Source: JASGCP01 sp965263285
Lineage (GTDB): Bacteria > Bacteroidota > Bacteroidia > Chitinophagales > Chitinophagaceae
DNA length: 64,000 bases
Assembly: GCA_965263285.1 (NCBI GenBank)
Contig: CBDHHD010000016.1
Coordinates: 1,736,001 to 1,800,000 of the forward strand
Reading direction: 5' to 3'
Below, piece by piece: positions 54,934 through 63,613 of the stretch (the stretch's first letter is position 1; every line of letters starts with the position of its first letter). The position numbers and the translations under genes are program-made. The notes below the pieces were generated by a model. It was not told the origin of the DNA and searched no databases. It saw nothing but the letters and a program-made list of their open reading frames with translations.

Positions 54934-56361
54934 TTAATTTCCATAGCCTAGTATTTTAAGCATGCTTTGGGAGCTTTGTTCTTTAGCGTATATCCAGTCT
55001 ATTAGTTTGCCGTTACGGTCCCGTTCTAAAATAATGTGTTTGGGCGATGGGATAAGACAATGCTTAATGCCCCCATACCCACTAATTTGATCTTGGTAAG
55101 CTCCTGTATGAAAGAATCCAATATATAAAGGGGTTTTATTGTCAGGATGATTGGGATTTTCATTATATATTTTAGGAAGAAACACTTCATTGATATGCTC
55201 TTCTGAGTCGTAATAGTCGTGGCTGTCGCAAGTAAGGCCTCCTAACACTACTCGTTGGTATTCGTTTCCCCATTTGTTAATAGGCAATAGAAGAAATTTC
55301 TCTCCTATTCCCCAAGTATCGGGTAGGGTAGTAATAAAGGAAGAGTCAATCATATACCAAGTTTCTCGGTCGTTTTGTCTTTTTTCTCCAATAACACTAT
55401 AGATATGCGTAGCACTTTCACCTACTGTAAAGCTTCCGAATTCTGTAAATATATTAGGGTCTGGTATCTTATGTCTTTTACATGCTTTTTTAAATAAAGA
55501 CACTATTTCGTTGATCATAAAATTATAATCGTAATTGAATCCTAAGGAATGCTTAATAGGGAAACCACCACCAATGTTAATGCTATCTAGTTCGGGGCAT
55601 ATTTTTTTTAGTTGACAGTATAAGTTAATTACTTTATTTAGTTCGCTCCAATAATACACATCATCTTTAATGCCTTTATTTAAGAATATATGTAGCATTT
55701 TTAATTGAAAGCGGTCTTCTAAGCCTTCTATTTCATCTACATAGAATTCTAATATATCTTTTCCTCGAATGCCTAAGCGAGAGGTATAAAAGGGGAATAG
55801 TGGCTCTTCTTCAGCAGCGATGCGAATGCCTAATTTGAATGGTTGACGCGCTAATTTTTTATATACCATTAATTCTTCCTTGTTGTCTAATATGGGAATG
55901 ATATTTTTAAACCCAGTATTAATTAATTTCACAATACGATTAGTATAACCTTTTTGTTTAAAACCATTGCAAATAATATATCCCTCTTTATCAATGAGTT
56001 TTTTGGCATGTAGTTTTAATATAATATCTAGGTCGAACGCGTATGAGGTTTCTATATGAATGTCATGTTTTAGTGCTTCTTCTAATACAAATGAAAAATG
56101 TGAGCTTTTAGTACAATAGCAATAATGGTAAGAGCCTTCATACCGATGCTTACGAATAGCATCGGAGAATAGTTTTTTTGCTTTTTTAATTTGGCTTCCA
56201 ATTTTAGGCAAGTAGGTAATTTTAAGAGGAGTACCATATTTTTCAATAATTTTCCTTAGGTCGATATCATTATAACTCAAATAGCCTTCTTCGTTTACTT
56301 TAAAACCTTCTTGTGGAAATTCAAATGTTTGATTGACGAGGGATGTGTAGCTGTTGTTCAT
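54934..56361 (-). CDS. PLP-dependent arginine decarboxylase-like enzyme (SpeA type)
   Basis: Fold-type III (alanine racemase-like) decarboxylase. PLP Lys in Y-C-Y-C-T-K-S-S-H near residue 60, I-N-I-G-G-G-F-P near 245, F-T-E-F-G-S-F-T, and the second-subunit active-site Cys in G-L-T-C-D-S-H-D near 355. The wide spacing and C-terminal G-F-F-H-T-G-A-Y-Q-D fit the biosynthetic arginine decarboxylase group of Bacteroidota, which feeds polyamine synthesis; other diamino acid substrates are possible. The frame opens at 56430, but the first 23 residues are a chance hydrophobic extension, so the ATG at 56361 (M-N-N-S-Y-T) is chosen. ddl follows 19 bp later. Confidence 0.8.
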   Translation of the reverse strand: MNNSYTSLVNQTFEFPQEGFKVNEEGYLSYNDIDLRKIIEKYGTPLKITYLPKIGSQIKKAKKLFSDAIRKHRYEGSYHYCYCTKSSHFSFVLEEALKHDIHIETSYAFDLDIILKLHAKKLIDKEGYIICNGFKQKGYTNRIVKLINTGFKNIIPILDNKEELMVYKKLARQPFKLGIRIAAEEEPLFPFYTSRLGIRGKDILEFYVDEIEGLEDRFQLKMLHIFLNKGIKDDVYYWSELNKVINLYCQLKKICPELDSINIGGGFPIKHSLGFNYDYNFMINEIVSLFKKACKRHKIPDPNIFTEFGSFTVGESATHIYSVIGEKRQNDRETWYMIDSSFITTLPDTWGIGEKFLLLPINKWGNEYQRVVLGGLTCDSHDYYDSEEHINEVFLPKIYNENPNHPDNKTPLYIGFFHTGAYQDQISGYGGIKHCLIPSPKHIILERDRNGKLIDWIYAKEQSSQSMLKILGYGN

Positions 56362-56480
56362 GTATAATAATAGATAATATAAGTTTAAATGAAAAGTAAA
56401 AGTAATAAGAAATATAGGAATGAAAAGCAAAAAAAACTATTTGTTGAGGTGGTTAATGGGTAGATTTTATTTGTTAAATT

Positions 56481-56627
56481 GGCTACATCTTTTTTTAAGG
56501 TGCTGGAAGCATGATATTATTAAATAAATATAAACATGGAAATAATAGGAAATATTTGATGAGGACAGCCCTCAGATAAAGAGCGTTACAAATACCCCCC
56601 CCCAGCACCTCAAAAAAAGATATAGCC
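56481..56627 (+). repeat. Minimal palindromic element (147 bp)
   Basis: B-type end at 56481 (GGCTACATCTTTTTTTAAGG) and B-type end at 56604-56627 (AGCACCTC A-run GATATAGCC). It keeps only the outer segments (GGAAATAATAGG, CTCAGATAAAGAGCGTTACA) and a C run; all central hairpins are deleted. Confidence 0.8.
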
Positions 56628-56679
56628 GTTAATTTGATTATATTTCTTATTTTGTAAGATTTTTGTTTTTATGAAATAA

Positions 56680-58038
56680 TTATTTGTCATTAGTTTTTCG
56701 TCTATTCCATTTAAAAGCAAGGTACCAGTAAGACAATCCACCTATCATAATCCAATAGACCCATTCAACCATCCAGCCTACTGGGATAGGTAGCTTTAAA
56801 ATGGGCAATACAATAATAATTCCAATAATATATATAGCGCAGGCTATTATTTCAATATATAATAGTGTGGTTGTTTTTTCTATTGCTATAAGTGAATAGG
56901 ACAATAGAATAGCTATACCTTCTATAGAAATAGTAACATAAATAACATGTAAGATCTCTAATAATGAAGGATCGGGTTCTTTGCCGATGATAAAATTGAT
57001 AAGGTATTTATTTGTAAAATGGAGGATAAGAACGCTTACGCATGAAAACGCAAGCATAACTTTGCTTATTTTTATAAGAAAAAAAAACAAACGAGATTGA
57101 AATCCTTGCCCTATGACATTAGACAATAATGAGTTGCCCGTAGATCCTAACGACCAAGTAAAACAGCCAAATATGAATAACATGATTTTTGCAATATTAC
57201 TATTGGCTAGCGCATTGCTTCCATAATGTTCTACAAATATAAAAAAGATTTCCCATATAAAAACACTTAAGCCGATTTGTATCATAATAGGTGAGGAGTG
57301 TAATATGATTTTTTTTAATTGTTGGGTATGTATGTGAACATGTGTGAATAATGTCTTTGCTATGGATGAAGGCATATAGATGCAGAGGGTAACCATGAGT
57401 ATAATAAAGCTGATCAATTCAGATATAATAGACGAATAAGCCGCTCCCATAAATCCCATTTGAGGTAGATGCCATCGTCCATTAATGAGTGCATAATCTA
57501 AGCAAGCGTTTATAACTGTTAGGCAAATAGAAGTTGTCCATAGCCATTTGCTTTTATGAATACCAATTAGTAAATTGTTTAATATAACAATCATCCCAAG
57601 AAAGGGAAATCCAATAATACGAATGCGTAGAAATTTTATTATCCATATTGCATCGGTATTACTTTTTAAACTTTTGTGAAAAATAATGGGAGCAATTAAC
57701 CATGTAAATAGCATGGCAAAGATTGAAAATATAATCATCCATATAAATCCATTCCAAAAAACATTCTTTATTTTGTTGAGATTGTTTTCTCCTGCGTGGA
57801 AAGATATGAGAGATAATATACTATATCCCATGCCTGCTTGCATCACTAAAAAACCAAGATAATACACACCTGTAATGCCTGCTATCGCTAGAAAATAATG
57901 ATTGTAATTGTTTAAGAAATAACTATTGGTAATATACGATAGTTGTTGTAAAAAATTAATACAAAAAATAGGAATAAATGTTTTTACAATTTGTTTGTAA
58001 GTGAATTTGATTTGTAAATTATGTTGCGTTATTTGCAT
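56680..58038 (-). CDS. MATE-family efflux transporter
   Basis: A 452-residue membrane protein with about 12 hydrophobic segments in two similar halves. The N-terminal half carries F-I-P-I-F-C-I-N-F-L-Q-Q-L-S-Y-I-T-N-S and G-I-T-G-V-Y-Y-L, the later half W-S-L-G-S-T-G-N-S-L-L-S-N-V-I-G-Q. This matches MATE/MatE exporters of drugs or metabolites. It is monocistronic, with repeat DNA on both sides. Whether it serves the NRPS product 15 kb away is unknown. Confidence 0.85.
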   Translation of the reverse strand: MQITQHNLQIKFTYKQIVKTFIPIFCINFLQQLSYITNSYFLNNYNHYFLAIAGITGVYYLGFLVMQAGMGYSILSLISFHAGENNLNKIKNVFWNGFIWMIIFSIFAMLFTWLIAPIIFHKSLKSNTDAIWIIKFLRIRIIGFPFLGMIVILNNLLIGIHKSKWLWTTSICLTVINACLDYALINGRWHLPQMGFMGAAYSSIISELISFIILMVTLCIYMPSSIAKTLFTHVHIHTQQLKKIILHSSPIMIQIGLSVFIWEIFFIFVEHYGSNALANSNIAKIMLFIFGCFTWSLGSTGNSLLSNVIGQGFQSRLFFFLIKISKVMLAFSCVSVLILHFTNKYLINFIIGKEPDPSLLEILHVIYVTISIEGIAILLSYSLIAIEKTTTLLYIEIIACAIYIIGIIIVLPILKLPIPVGWMVEWVYWIMIGGLSYWYLAFKWNRRKTNDK

Positions 58039-58159
58039 TGTATGATTCTAAAAACAAATGAAAGAGAGGTTTGTATCATGTAAGAAAGAAGCTCAAAAGT
58101 AATATGAATAAATTAGATATTAATAGCTAAATGGTTGGGGGCTAAATCTTTTCTAATAA

Positions 58160-58344
58160 ATTATTTTTTTGTAAATACTTAGCTACATATTCGTTTTGTT
58201 TTCTTTGTTTTGTCTTGATACAAAAGAAAGAAACAAAGAAAAAATTAAGCCTGCAGATAAAGAGTAGAGACACATAGCAATGTGTTTCTACTACGGCTCA
58301 CTACGATAGCGAGAATAATGGGAGGAGGTTAGGTATAAATTGTT
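58160..58344 (+). repeat. Partial palindromic element with an extra hairpin
   Basis: A decayed copy of the left half of the element (CTTTGTTTTGTCTTGATACA ... AAGCCTGCAGATAAAGAG). A new hairpin, AGTAGAGACACAT / ATGTGTTTCTACT with loop AGCA (58263-58292), has been inserted where other copies have CTACAAAA. It is followed by a degraded CTACGGCTCACTACGATAGC. Confidence 0.7.
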
Positions 58345-58903
58345 GGCATAACTAAATTTAGTGTGAGGAAAAATTTAGTTTACTAAAAGGCTATATCTTT
58401 TTTTAAGGTGCTGGTGGATATTTATGTTTTTGTAATTGCTCATATATAGGTTCATCATTTATTTTTTATATCCTTTTCTTTCTTTTGTCTTGATACAAAA
58501 GAAAGAAACAAAGAAAAAATCAAGCCTGCAGATAAAGAGCTACAAAACTACGGCTCGCTACGCTAGCGAGAATGAATGGGAGGCGGTTAGGTATGAATCG
58601 TTATGATGAGCTTATCCATAGGTATCGTTTATGTACATACTTTATGCTCACCATAACGATTCATATATAAAAATGTCCGCCTCCACATTCTCGCTGGTCG
58701 CTTCGCTCACCTCGTTTTGTAACGCTCTTTATCTGAGGGCAGTCCTCATCAGATATTTCCTATTATTTCCATATTTATATATATGTAATCATCCATGCTT
58801 CCAGCACCTCAAAAAAAGATATAGCCCATATAAAATTGTTTTTACAAATATCCATTTTATTTTGTATCTTTGCATACTCCCTCACACTAAATTTAGTTAT
58901 GCC
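58345..58903 (+). repeat. C-type element enclosing a complete B-type element
   Basis: Outer C-type inverted repeats at 58345-58368 (GGCATAACTAAATTTAGTGT ...) and 58880-58903 (ACACTAAATTTAGTTATGCC) enclose B-type inverted repeats at 58389 (GGCTATATCTTTTTTTAAGG) and 58826 (GATATAGCC). The B element carries the usual hairpins. Between the right B end and the right C end is the promoter-like TATCTTTG (58862 region). Confidence 0.85.
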
Positions 58904-58910
58904 AAATTGT

Positions 58911-59189
58911 TAGGATGAGCTTATTCATAGTTCTCTTTATATGCAAGTGCCTTATGCTCATCATAATAATTTATATATAAAAAAATCTCCACCTCCACAC
59001 TCTCGCTGGTTGCTCCACGCGCCTTGTTTTGTAATGTTCTTTATCTGAGGGGAGTCCTCATCAGATACTCCTTATAGTTTCCATATTTATAAATTATTCT
59101 ACAATCTATGCACTTAATTAACAAACCTATTGAATTGACTAAGCCGGTATAATTGTATTTCTCTTAGTACCTGAAAAAAGGATGTAGTC
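58911..59189 (+). repeat. Diverged second copy of the element's right half
   Basis: Begins with half of the hairpin (GTTAGGATGAGCTTATTCATA ... GCTCATCATAATAATT split by substitutions) and runs to a degraded B end (AGTACCTGAAAAAAGGATGT). Many substitutions relative to its neighbour indicate an older insertion. No promoter-quality motif stands out between here and the MFS start at 59275. Confidence 0.7.
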
Positions 59190-59274
59190 TATGGTTTCCT
59201 ATTTTTAATATTTTATATTTATTTATCGTTATTTTGCCAATATAAGAAAGATTGTTTTTTATATATTTTGCTTT

Positions 59275-60507
59275 ATGTATCAAAAATCTATTTTGTCGTT
59301 GCCTGTTATTGCTTGTGCTTTAGGATATATGGTTGATATTTATGATTTATTGGCTTTTAATTTAGTTAAGCAGTCTAGCTTAAATGGATTAGGTATTAAT
59401 AATATAGATATGCTAGAAAAAACTGCGGTGCATATTTTATCTTGGCAAATGTGGGGTATTTTTTTAGGGGCAATTTTTTGGGGATTTTTAGGGGATAAGA
59501 TAGGCCGTTCCAAAGCATTGTTTGGCTCTATACTGATATATTCTTTGGGCAATATATGGAATGGTATGATACATACCCCTGAACATTATGCTATGATACG
59601 CTTTGTGGTAGGAGTTGGATTGGCTGGAGAATTGGGAGGTGGTGTTACGCTTGTGAATGAAATGCTGACAAAGGAAAAGAGAGGACTTTCCACTTCTATT
59701 ATTGCTGCTGTGGGGATGCTGGGAGTAGTACTTGCTTTTAGTGTGAATAGAATATTTAGTTGGAGATGGTGCTATTTTGTAGGTGGGGGACTGGGCCTTG
59801 TATTACTTTTTTTTAGAATAGGCGTTTTAGAAAGTGATTTATTTAAACAAATACAGTATCAAACCAATATACAAAAGGGTAATTTTTTACTTATTTTTTC
59901 AAATAAAGAGAGGTTTTTTAGATATATAAGAACATTGTTTTCGGCTGTTTCTAGTTGGTTTGCAATAGGTGTGTTAATATTGTTTGTTGATAAATATGGA
60001 CAACTTTTTTCTATACAGGGGAAGGTAGATGTTTCATTTTGCTTATTGTTAAGCTATATGGGACTATCTGTTGGGAATTTAGCATGTGGATATATTAGTA
60101 ATATATGGAAAAGTAGAAAAAAAGCACATCTGCTTTTTATATTGTTATTTGCTCTTTTTTTTATTCTTTTTTTTACAACATTATGGCATGCATCTTTAAT
60201 ATATTTATATGCATTATGCCTAGCTATAGGATTTAGTATTGGCTATCATACTGTTTTTATTGTTTCGTCAGTAGAGCAATTTGGTACAAATATGCGTGCT
60301 ACTGTTGCTTCTACAGTGCCTAATTTTATTCGTACATTGTATGTAATTTTTATTATTCCTCTATTGCATATCATGGAAAAATGGACTACTAGTTTTGTAT
60401 GGGCAAGTATTTTATGTGGGGTTGTTATTATTGGTATAAATATTATTGCCGTAGTAAAACAAAAAGAAACTTTTGGTAGAGATTTGAATTTCTTAGAGCA
60501 TGTATAG
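59275..60507 (+). CDS. MFS transporter (sugar/organic-acid:proton symporter-like)
   Basis: A 410-residue membrane protein with about 12 hydrophobic segments. The MFS loop 2-3 motif is G-F-L-G-D-K-I-G-R-S-K-A (residues about 73-84). G-V-G-L-A-G-E-L-G-G-G-V-T-L-V-N-E near 113-129 is typical of the metabolite:proton symporter group related to ProP/KgtP/ShiA. A conserved acidic residue in helix 1 (V-D-I-Y-D) is also as in this group. It is monocistronic, and the stop is 15 bp before an A-type repeat end. Substrate unknown. Confidence 0.87.
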   Translation: MYQKSILSLPVIACALGYMVDIYDLLAFNLVKQSSLNGLGINNIDMLEKTAVHILSWQMWGIFLGAIFWGFLGDKIGRSKALFGSILIYSLGNIWNGMIHTPEHYAMIRFVVGVGLAGELGGGVTLVNEMLTKEKRGLSTSIIAAVGMLGVVLAFSVNRIFSWRWCYFVGGGLGLVLLFFRIGVLESDLFKQIQYQTNIQKGNFLLIFSNKERFFRYIRTLFSAVSSWFAIGVLILFVDKYGQLFSIQGKVDVSFCLLLSYMGLSVGNLACGYISNIWKSRKKAHLLFILLFALFFILFFTTLWHASLIYLYALCLAIGFSIGYHTVFIVSSVEQFGTNMRATVASTVPNFIRTLYVIFIIPLLHIMEKWTTSFVWASILCGVVIIGINIIAVVKQKETFGRDLNFLEHV

Positions 60508-60521
60508 AATATGTTTTTTTT

Positions 60522-60714
60522 GGTATAACGACTTTTTTAGTGGGGGCGATTTGACTTATTTGTAATAATAAAAATATTTTTAGCAAAAGTAACACAATAT
60601 AGACTATTTTCTATTTTTATTAATACAATTTGCCTTAAAATTCAATTAAAAATTAAATCAAATTCATAAAAAAAGGTGTATTTTATAGCTGATCACTAAA
60701 AAAGTCGTTATACC
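60522..60714. repeat. Short A-ended element of a second kind (MITE-like)
   Basis: A 193-bp element with A-type inverted ends (GGTATAACGACTTTTTTAGT at 60522 and ACTAAAAAAGTCGTTATACC at 60695-60714). Its interior differs from the palindromic family: ATATTTTTAGCAAAAGTAAC ... AATTTGCCTTAAAATTCAAT ... AAAAAAAGGTGTATTTTATA. A diverged partner lies at 61460-61618. Confidence 0.75.
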
Positions 60715-60723
60715 GTTTTTTTG

Positions 60724-61164
60724 GGCTACATCTTTTTTTGAGGTGCTGGAAGCATGGATTATTAAATAAATATAAACATGGAAATAATAGGAAATATCTC
60801 ATGAGGACTGCCCTCAGATAAAGAGCGTTACAAAACGAGGTGAGCGAAGCGACCATCGAGAATGTGGAGGCGGAAGTTTTTATATATGAATCGTTATGAT
60901 GAGCATAAAGTATTTACATAAAAGATAACTATGGATAAGCTCATCATAATGATTCATACCTAACCGCCTCCCATTCATTCTCGCTAGCGTAGCGAGCCGT
61001 AGTTTTGTAGCTCTTTATCTGCAGGCTTGATTTTTTCTTTGTTTCTTTCTTTTGTATCAAGACAAAAGAAAGAAAAGGATATAAAAAATAAATGATGAAC
61101 CTATACCTGAGTAATTACAAAAACACAAATACCCCCCCCCAGCACCTCAAAAAAAGATGTAGCC
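60724..61164 (-). repeat. Palindromic element bounded by B-type inverted repeats
   Basis: A clean 441-bp copy in reverse orientation: B ends at 60724-60747 (GGCTACATCTTTTTTTGAGG) and 61141-61164 (AGCACCTC A-run GATGTAGCC). The hairpin, CTAGCGTAGCGAG palindrome, polypurine stem and a 9-C run (about 61131-61139) are all present. It is the best example of the B form. Confidence 0.88.
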
Positions 61165-61263
61165 TTTTTTTTAGCTGCTAAGCTATTTTAACAAATTGAA
61201 AGTTTTGTAACTATTCAGATAGGCAATAAATTATTTACTAAATTGCTTGTTAATAATTTATAC

Positions 61264-61422
61264 ATGAGCCAAAAAACATCTACTTCTTTTAGGAGTCAAT
61301 TAGGGGCTGATATTTATTTGGCTATAGAGAGTTTTTTGTCAACTTTGCAAAAGCATGGTATTAATTGTTATGAAGAATTAAAAAAGGTATGTAGTCAAAC
61401 AGACTATTTTTGGATTTGTTAA
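61264..61422 (+). pseudogene. Possible transposase C-terminal remnant (IS66-like)
   Basis: A 52-residue frame starting M-S-Q-K-T-S-T-S-F-R-S-Q. The pattern F-R-S-Q-x-G-A-D-I-Y ... I-E-S-F-L-S-T-L-Q-K-H-G-I-N-x-Y-E-E-L resembles the end of IS66-type DDE transposases, but nothing upstream continues the family. It is probably a short relic. It could also be an unrelated chance frame. Confidence 0.35.
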
Positions 61423-61459
61423 TATTTTTCATACTTTAGTAATTAAATAGTTGCCTTTT

Positions 61460-61618
61460 TTATGGTCTCTAAAAAAAATATTTTTAGTAAAAGCAACATA
61501 ATAATAATATGCTTTTTTTGTTTCTATTAACACTATTTGCTTTAAAATTTAATCAAAAACTGAATTAAATTCATAAAAAAGGTGCATTGTATACCTGCTC
61601 ATTAAAAAAGTCTGTTTA
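61460..61618. repeat. Diverged relative of the 193-bp element
   Basis: Shares with 60522-60714 the order AAAATATTTTTAGTAAAAGC ... TTTGCTTTAAAATTTAATC ... ATTCATAAAAAAGGTGCATT ... GCTCATTAAAAAAGTC. The left end is missing and the right A end is degraded. Confidence 0.6.
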
Positions 61619-61673
61619 GCAAATTTTTAATAAAATAAATTTTGTACTTTTATACTTAATAAAACATATTAAA

Positions 61674-63452
61674 ATGTCAACACAAATAATTAAAGGAGCT
61701 GAATGGCTTATTAAAGAAGTATTGTTAAACGATATTTTTATTCCCGAAGAGTTTAATGAGGAACAAAAGCTTATGTATGATAGTTGTTTGCAATTTATAG
61801 ATACGGAAGTTATTCCTGTTATTGCACGAATTGATAGTTTAGAAAAAGGGCTGATGCCTTCTTTATTAGATAAGGCAGGAGAGCAGGGCTTGCTTTCTAT
61901 CTCTTTGTCTGAAAAATATGGAGGACTTAATAAGGATGCTGTTACAACCACCCTTACGAATGAGGCAATTGGAGGAGGATACTCTTTTGCGGTAGCATTA
62001 GCTGCTCATGTGGGTATCGGCACGCTCCCTATTTATTATTTTGGCAACACAGAGCAAAAGCAAAAATATATTCCTAAATTGGCTACGGGAGAATGGAAAG
62101 CCTCTTATGCTTTAACAGAACCGGGTAGTGGAAGTGATGCTTTAGCAGCTAAAACGACTGCTAAATTAAGTGCAGATGGGAAGCATTATATATTAAATGG
62201 ACAAAAATGTTGGATTACGAATGGTGGATTTTCAACTGTATTTACTGTATTCGCAAAAATTGATGGGGATAAATTTTCGGCTTTTATTGTAGAAAAAGGG
62301 TTTCCAGGATTTACGCAAGGACAAGAAGAGCATAAAATGGGTATTAAAGGGTCTTCTACTGTTCAAATCTTCTTTCAAGATTGTTTAGTACCCGTTGAAA
62401 ACTTATTAGGAGAAATAGGGAAGGGGCATTTGATTGCTTTTAATATTTTAAATATAGGGCGACTTAAATTGGGGGCGGCAGCACTAGGATCTGCTAAACA
62501 AACTATAAAAAATAGTGTTGTTTATGCATTAAATAGAGAGCAATTTAAAACACCTATTGCTCATTTTGGTGCTATTCAACATAAGTTGGCCGAAATGGTG
62601 ATTAAAACTTGGATTGCTGAGAGTGCTTTGTATAGAACAACTTATCTTATTGAACAAAAGAAATTAGAATTACTATCACAAGGTATAGGTGAAGAAAAAG
62701 CATTGTTAGGTGCTGCTGAAGAATTTGCTGTTGAATGCTCTATTCATAAAGTGTTTTGTAGTGAAGTACTTAATTATATAGTAGATGAAGGGGTACAGAT
62801 TCATGGGGGAAATGGATTTAGCGATGAGTATATTGTTAGTAAATCATATCGTGATAGTAGAATTAACCGCATCTTCGAAGGCACAAATGAAATTAATAGA
62901 TTGCTGATTTTAGATATGATCATTAAAAGAAGTTTAAAGGGGCAACTGGATTTAATGACTGCTGCCTTGGCTGTTAAAAATGAGTTGATGAGCATCCCTA
63001 CCAATGCAGATATAATAGAGGAATCATTGGCTGCAGAAACAAAAATGATACAGCACTTTAAAAAAGCAATTCTCTTAGTGGCAGGTGCAGCCGTGCAAAA
63101 ATTAGGTACACAATTACAACATGAACAAGAAATTATCATGAATATATCTGATATGATTATAGAGACATATCATTGCGAGAGTGCTCTATTGCGTACCAAA
63201 AAACGAATAGTACAATTGGGAGAGGATAAGTCTACCTATCAAAAGATGATTACACAAGTATATGTGCAAGATGCTTCTTTTAAAATAGCTAAAAGTGGTT
63301 ATGATGCTATACAATCTTTTGCAACGGGAGATGAAGCGCGCATGATGCAAGTGGGTTTAAAACGATACACAAAATGTGATTCTATTAATGCAAAAGATTT
63401 GAGAAGAAAAATAGTAGGTAAGTTATTAGAAGAAAAAAAGTATTGGCTATAA
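61674..63452 (+). CDS. Acyl-CoA dehydrogenase with C-terminal extension
   Basis: FAD enzyme that introduces a trans-2 double bond into acyl-CoA (beta-oxidation), passing electrons to ETF. Seen: Y-A-L-T-E-P-G-S-G-S-D-A near 142, W-I-T-N-G-G-F near 180, Q-I-H-G-G-N-G-F near 375 and the catalytic-Glu region R-I-F-E-G-T-N-E-I-N-R-L near 401. At 592 residues it belongs to the longer group with an extra helical C-terminal domain (about 430-592), common in Bacteroidota. Chain-length preference is not readable. The upstream region has no perfect TAnnTTTG. Confidence 0.93.
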   Translation: MSTQIIKGAEWLIKEVLLNDIFIPEEFNEEQKLMYDSCLQFIDTEVIPVIARIDSLEKGLMPSLLDKAGEQGLLSISLSEKYGGLNKDAVTTTLTNEAIGGGYSFAVALAAHVGIGTLPIYYFGNTEQKQKYIPKLATGEWKASYALTEPGSGSDALAAKTTAKLSADGKHYILNGQKCWITNGGFSTVFTVFAKIDGDKFSAFIVEKGFPGFTQGQEEHKMGIKGSSTVQIFFQDCLVPVENLLGEIGKGHLIAFNILNIGRLKLGAAALGSAKQTIKNSVVYALNREQFKTPIAHFGAIQHKLAEMVIKTWIAESALYRTTYLIEQKKLELLSQGIGEEKALLGAAEEFAVECSIHKVFCSEVLNYIVDEGVQIHGGNGFSDEYIVSKSYRDSRINRIFEGTNEINRLLILDMIIKRSLKGQLDLMTAALAVKNELMSIPTNADIIEESLAAETKMIQHFKKAILLVAGAAVQKLGTQLQHEQEIIMNISDMIIETYHCESALLRTKKRIVQLGEDKSTYQKMITQVYVQDASFKIAKSGYDAIQSFATGDEARMMQVGLKRYTKCDSINAKDLRRKIVGKLLEEKKYWL

Positions 63453-63613
63453 TGGTTTCAATAGTTATTGATCTAGTGTAATAGTGAGTTGGTATGTTCT
63501 AATAGTATAGGTATGAATACATTGTGTTCTATGGTAATTTTATGCACAGGGTAATAATTTTTTATAGAATAAGGACTTATATTGTATTTTTATTGTTTTT
63601 TATTTAAAACAGA

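Noticed and set aside
56362..56430. Hydrophobic N-terminal extension of the SpeA-like decarboxylase
   Set aside because: Cytosolic PLP decarboxylases lack a signal peptide, and the ATG at 56361 gives the family-like start.
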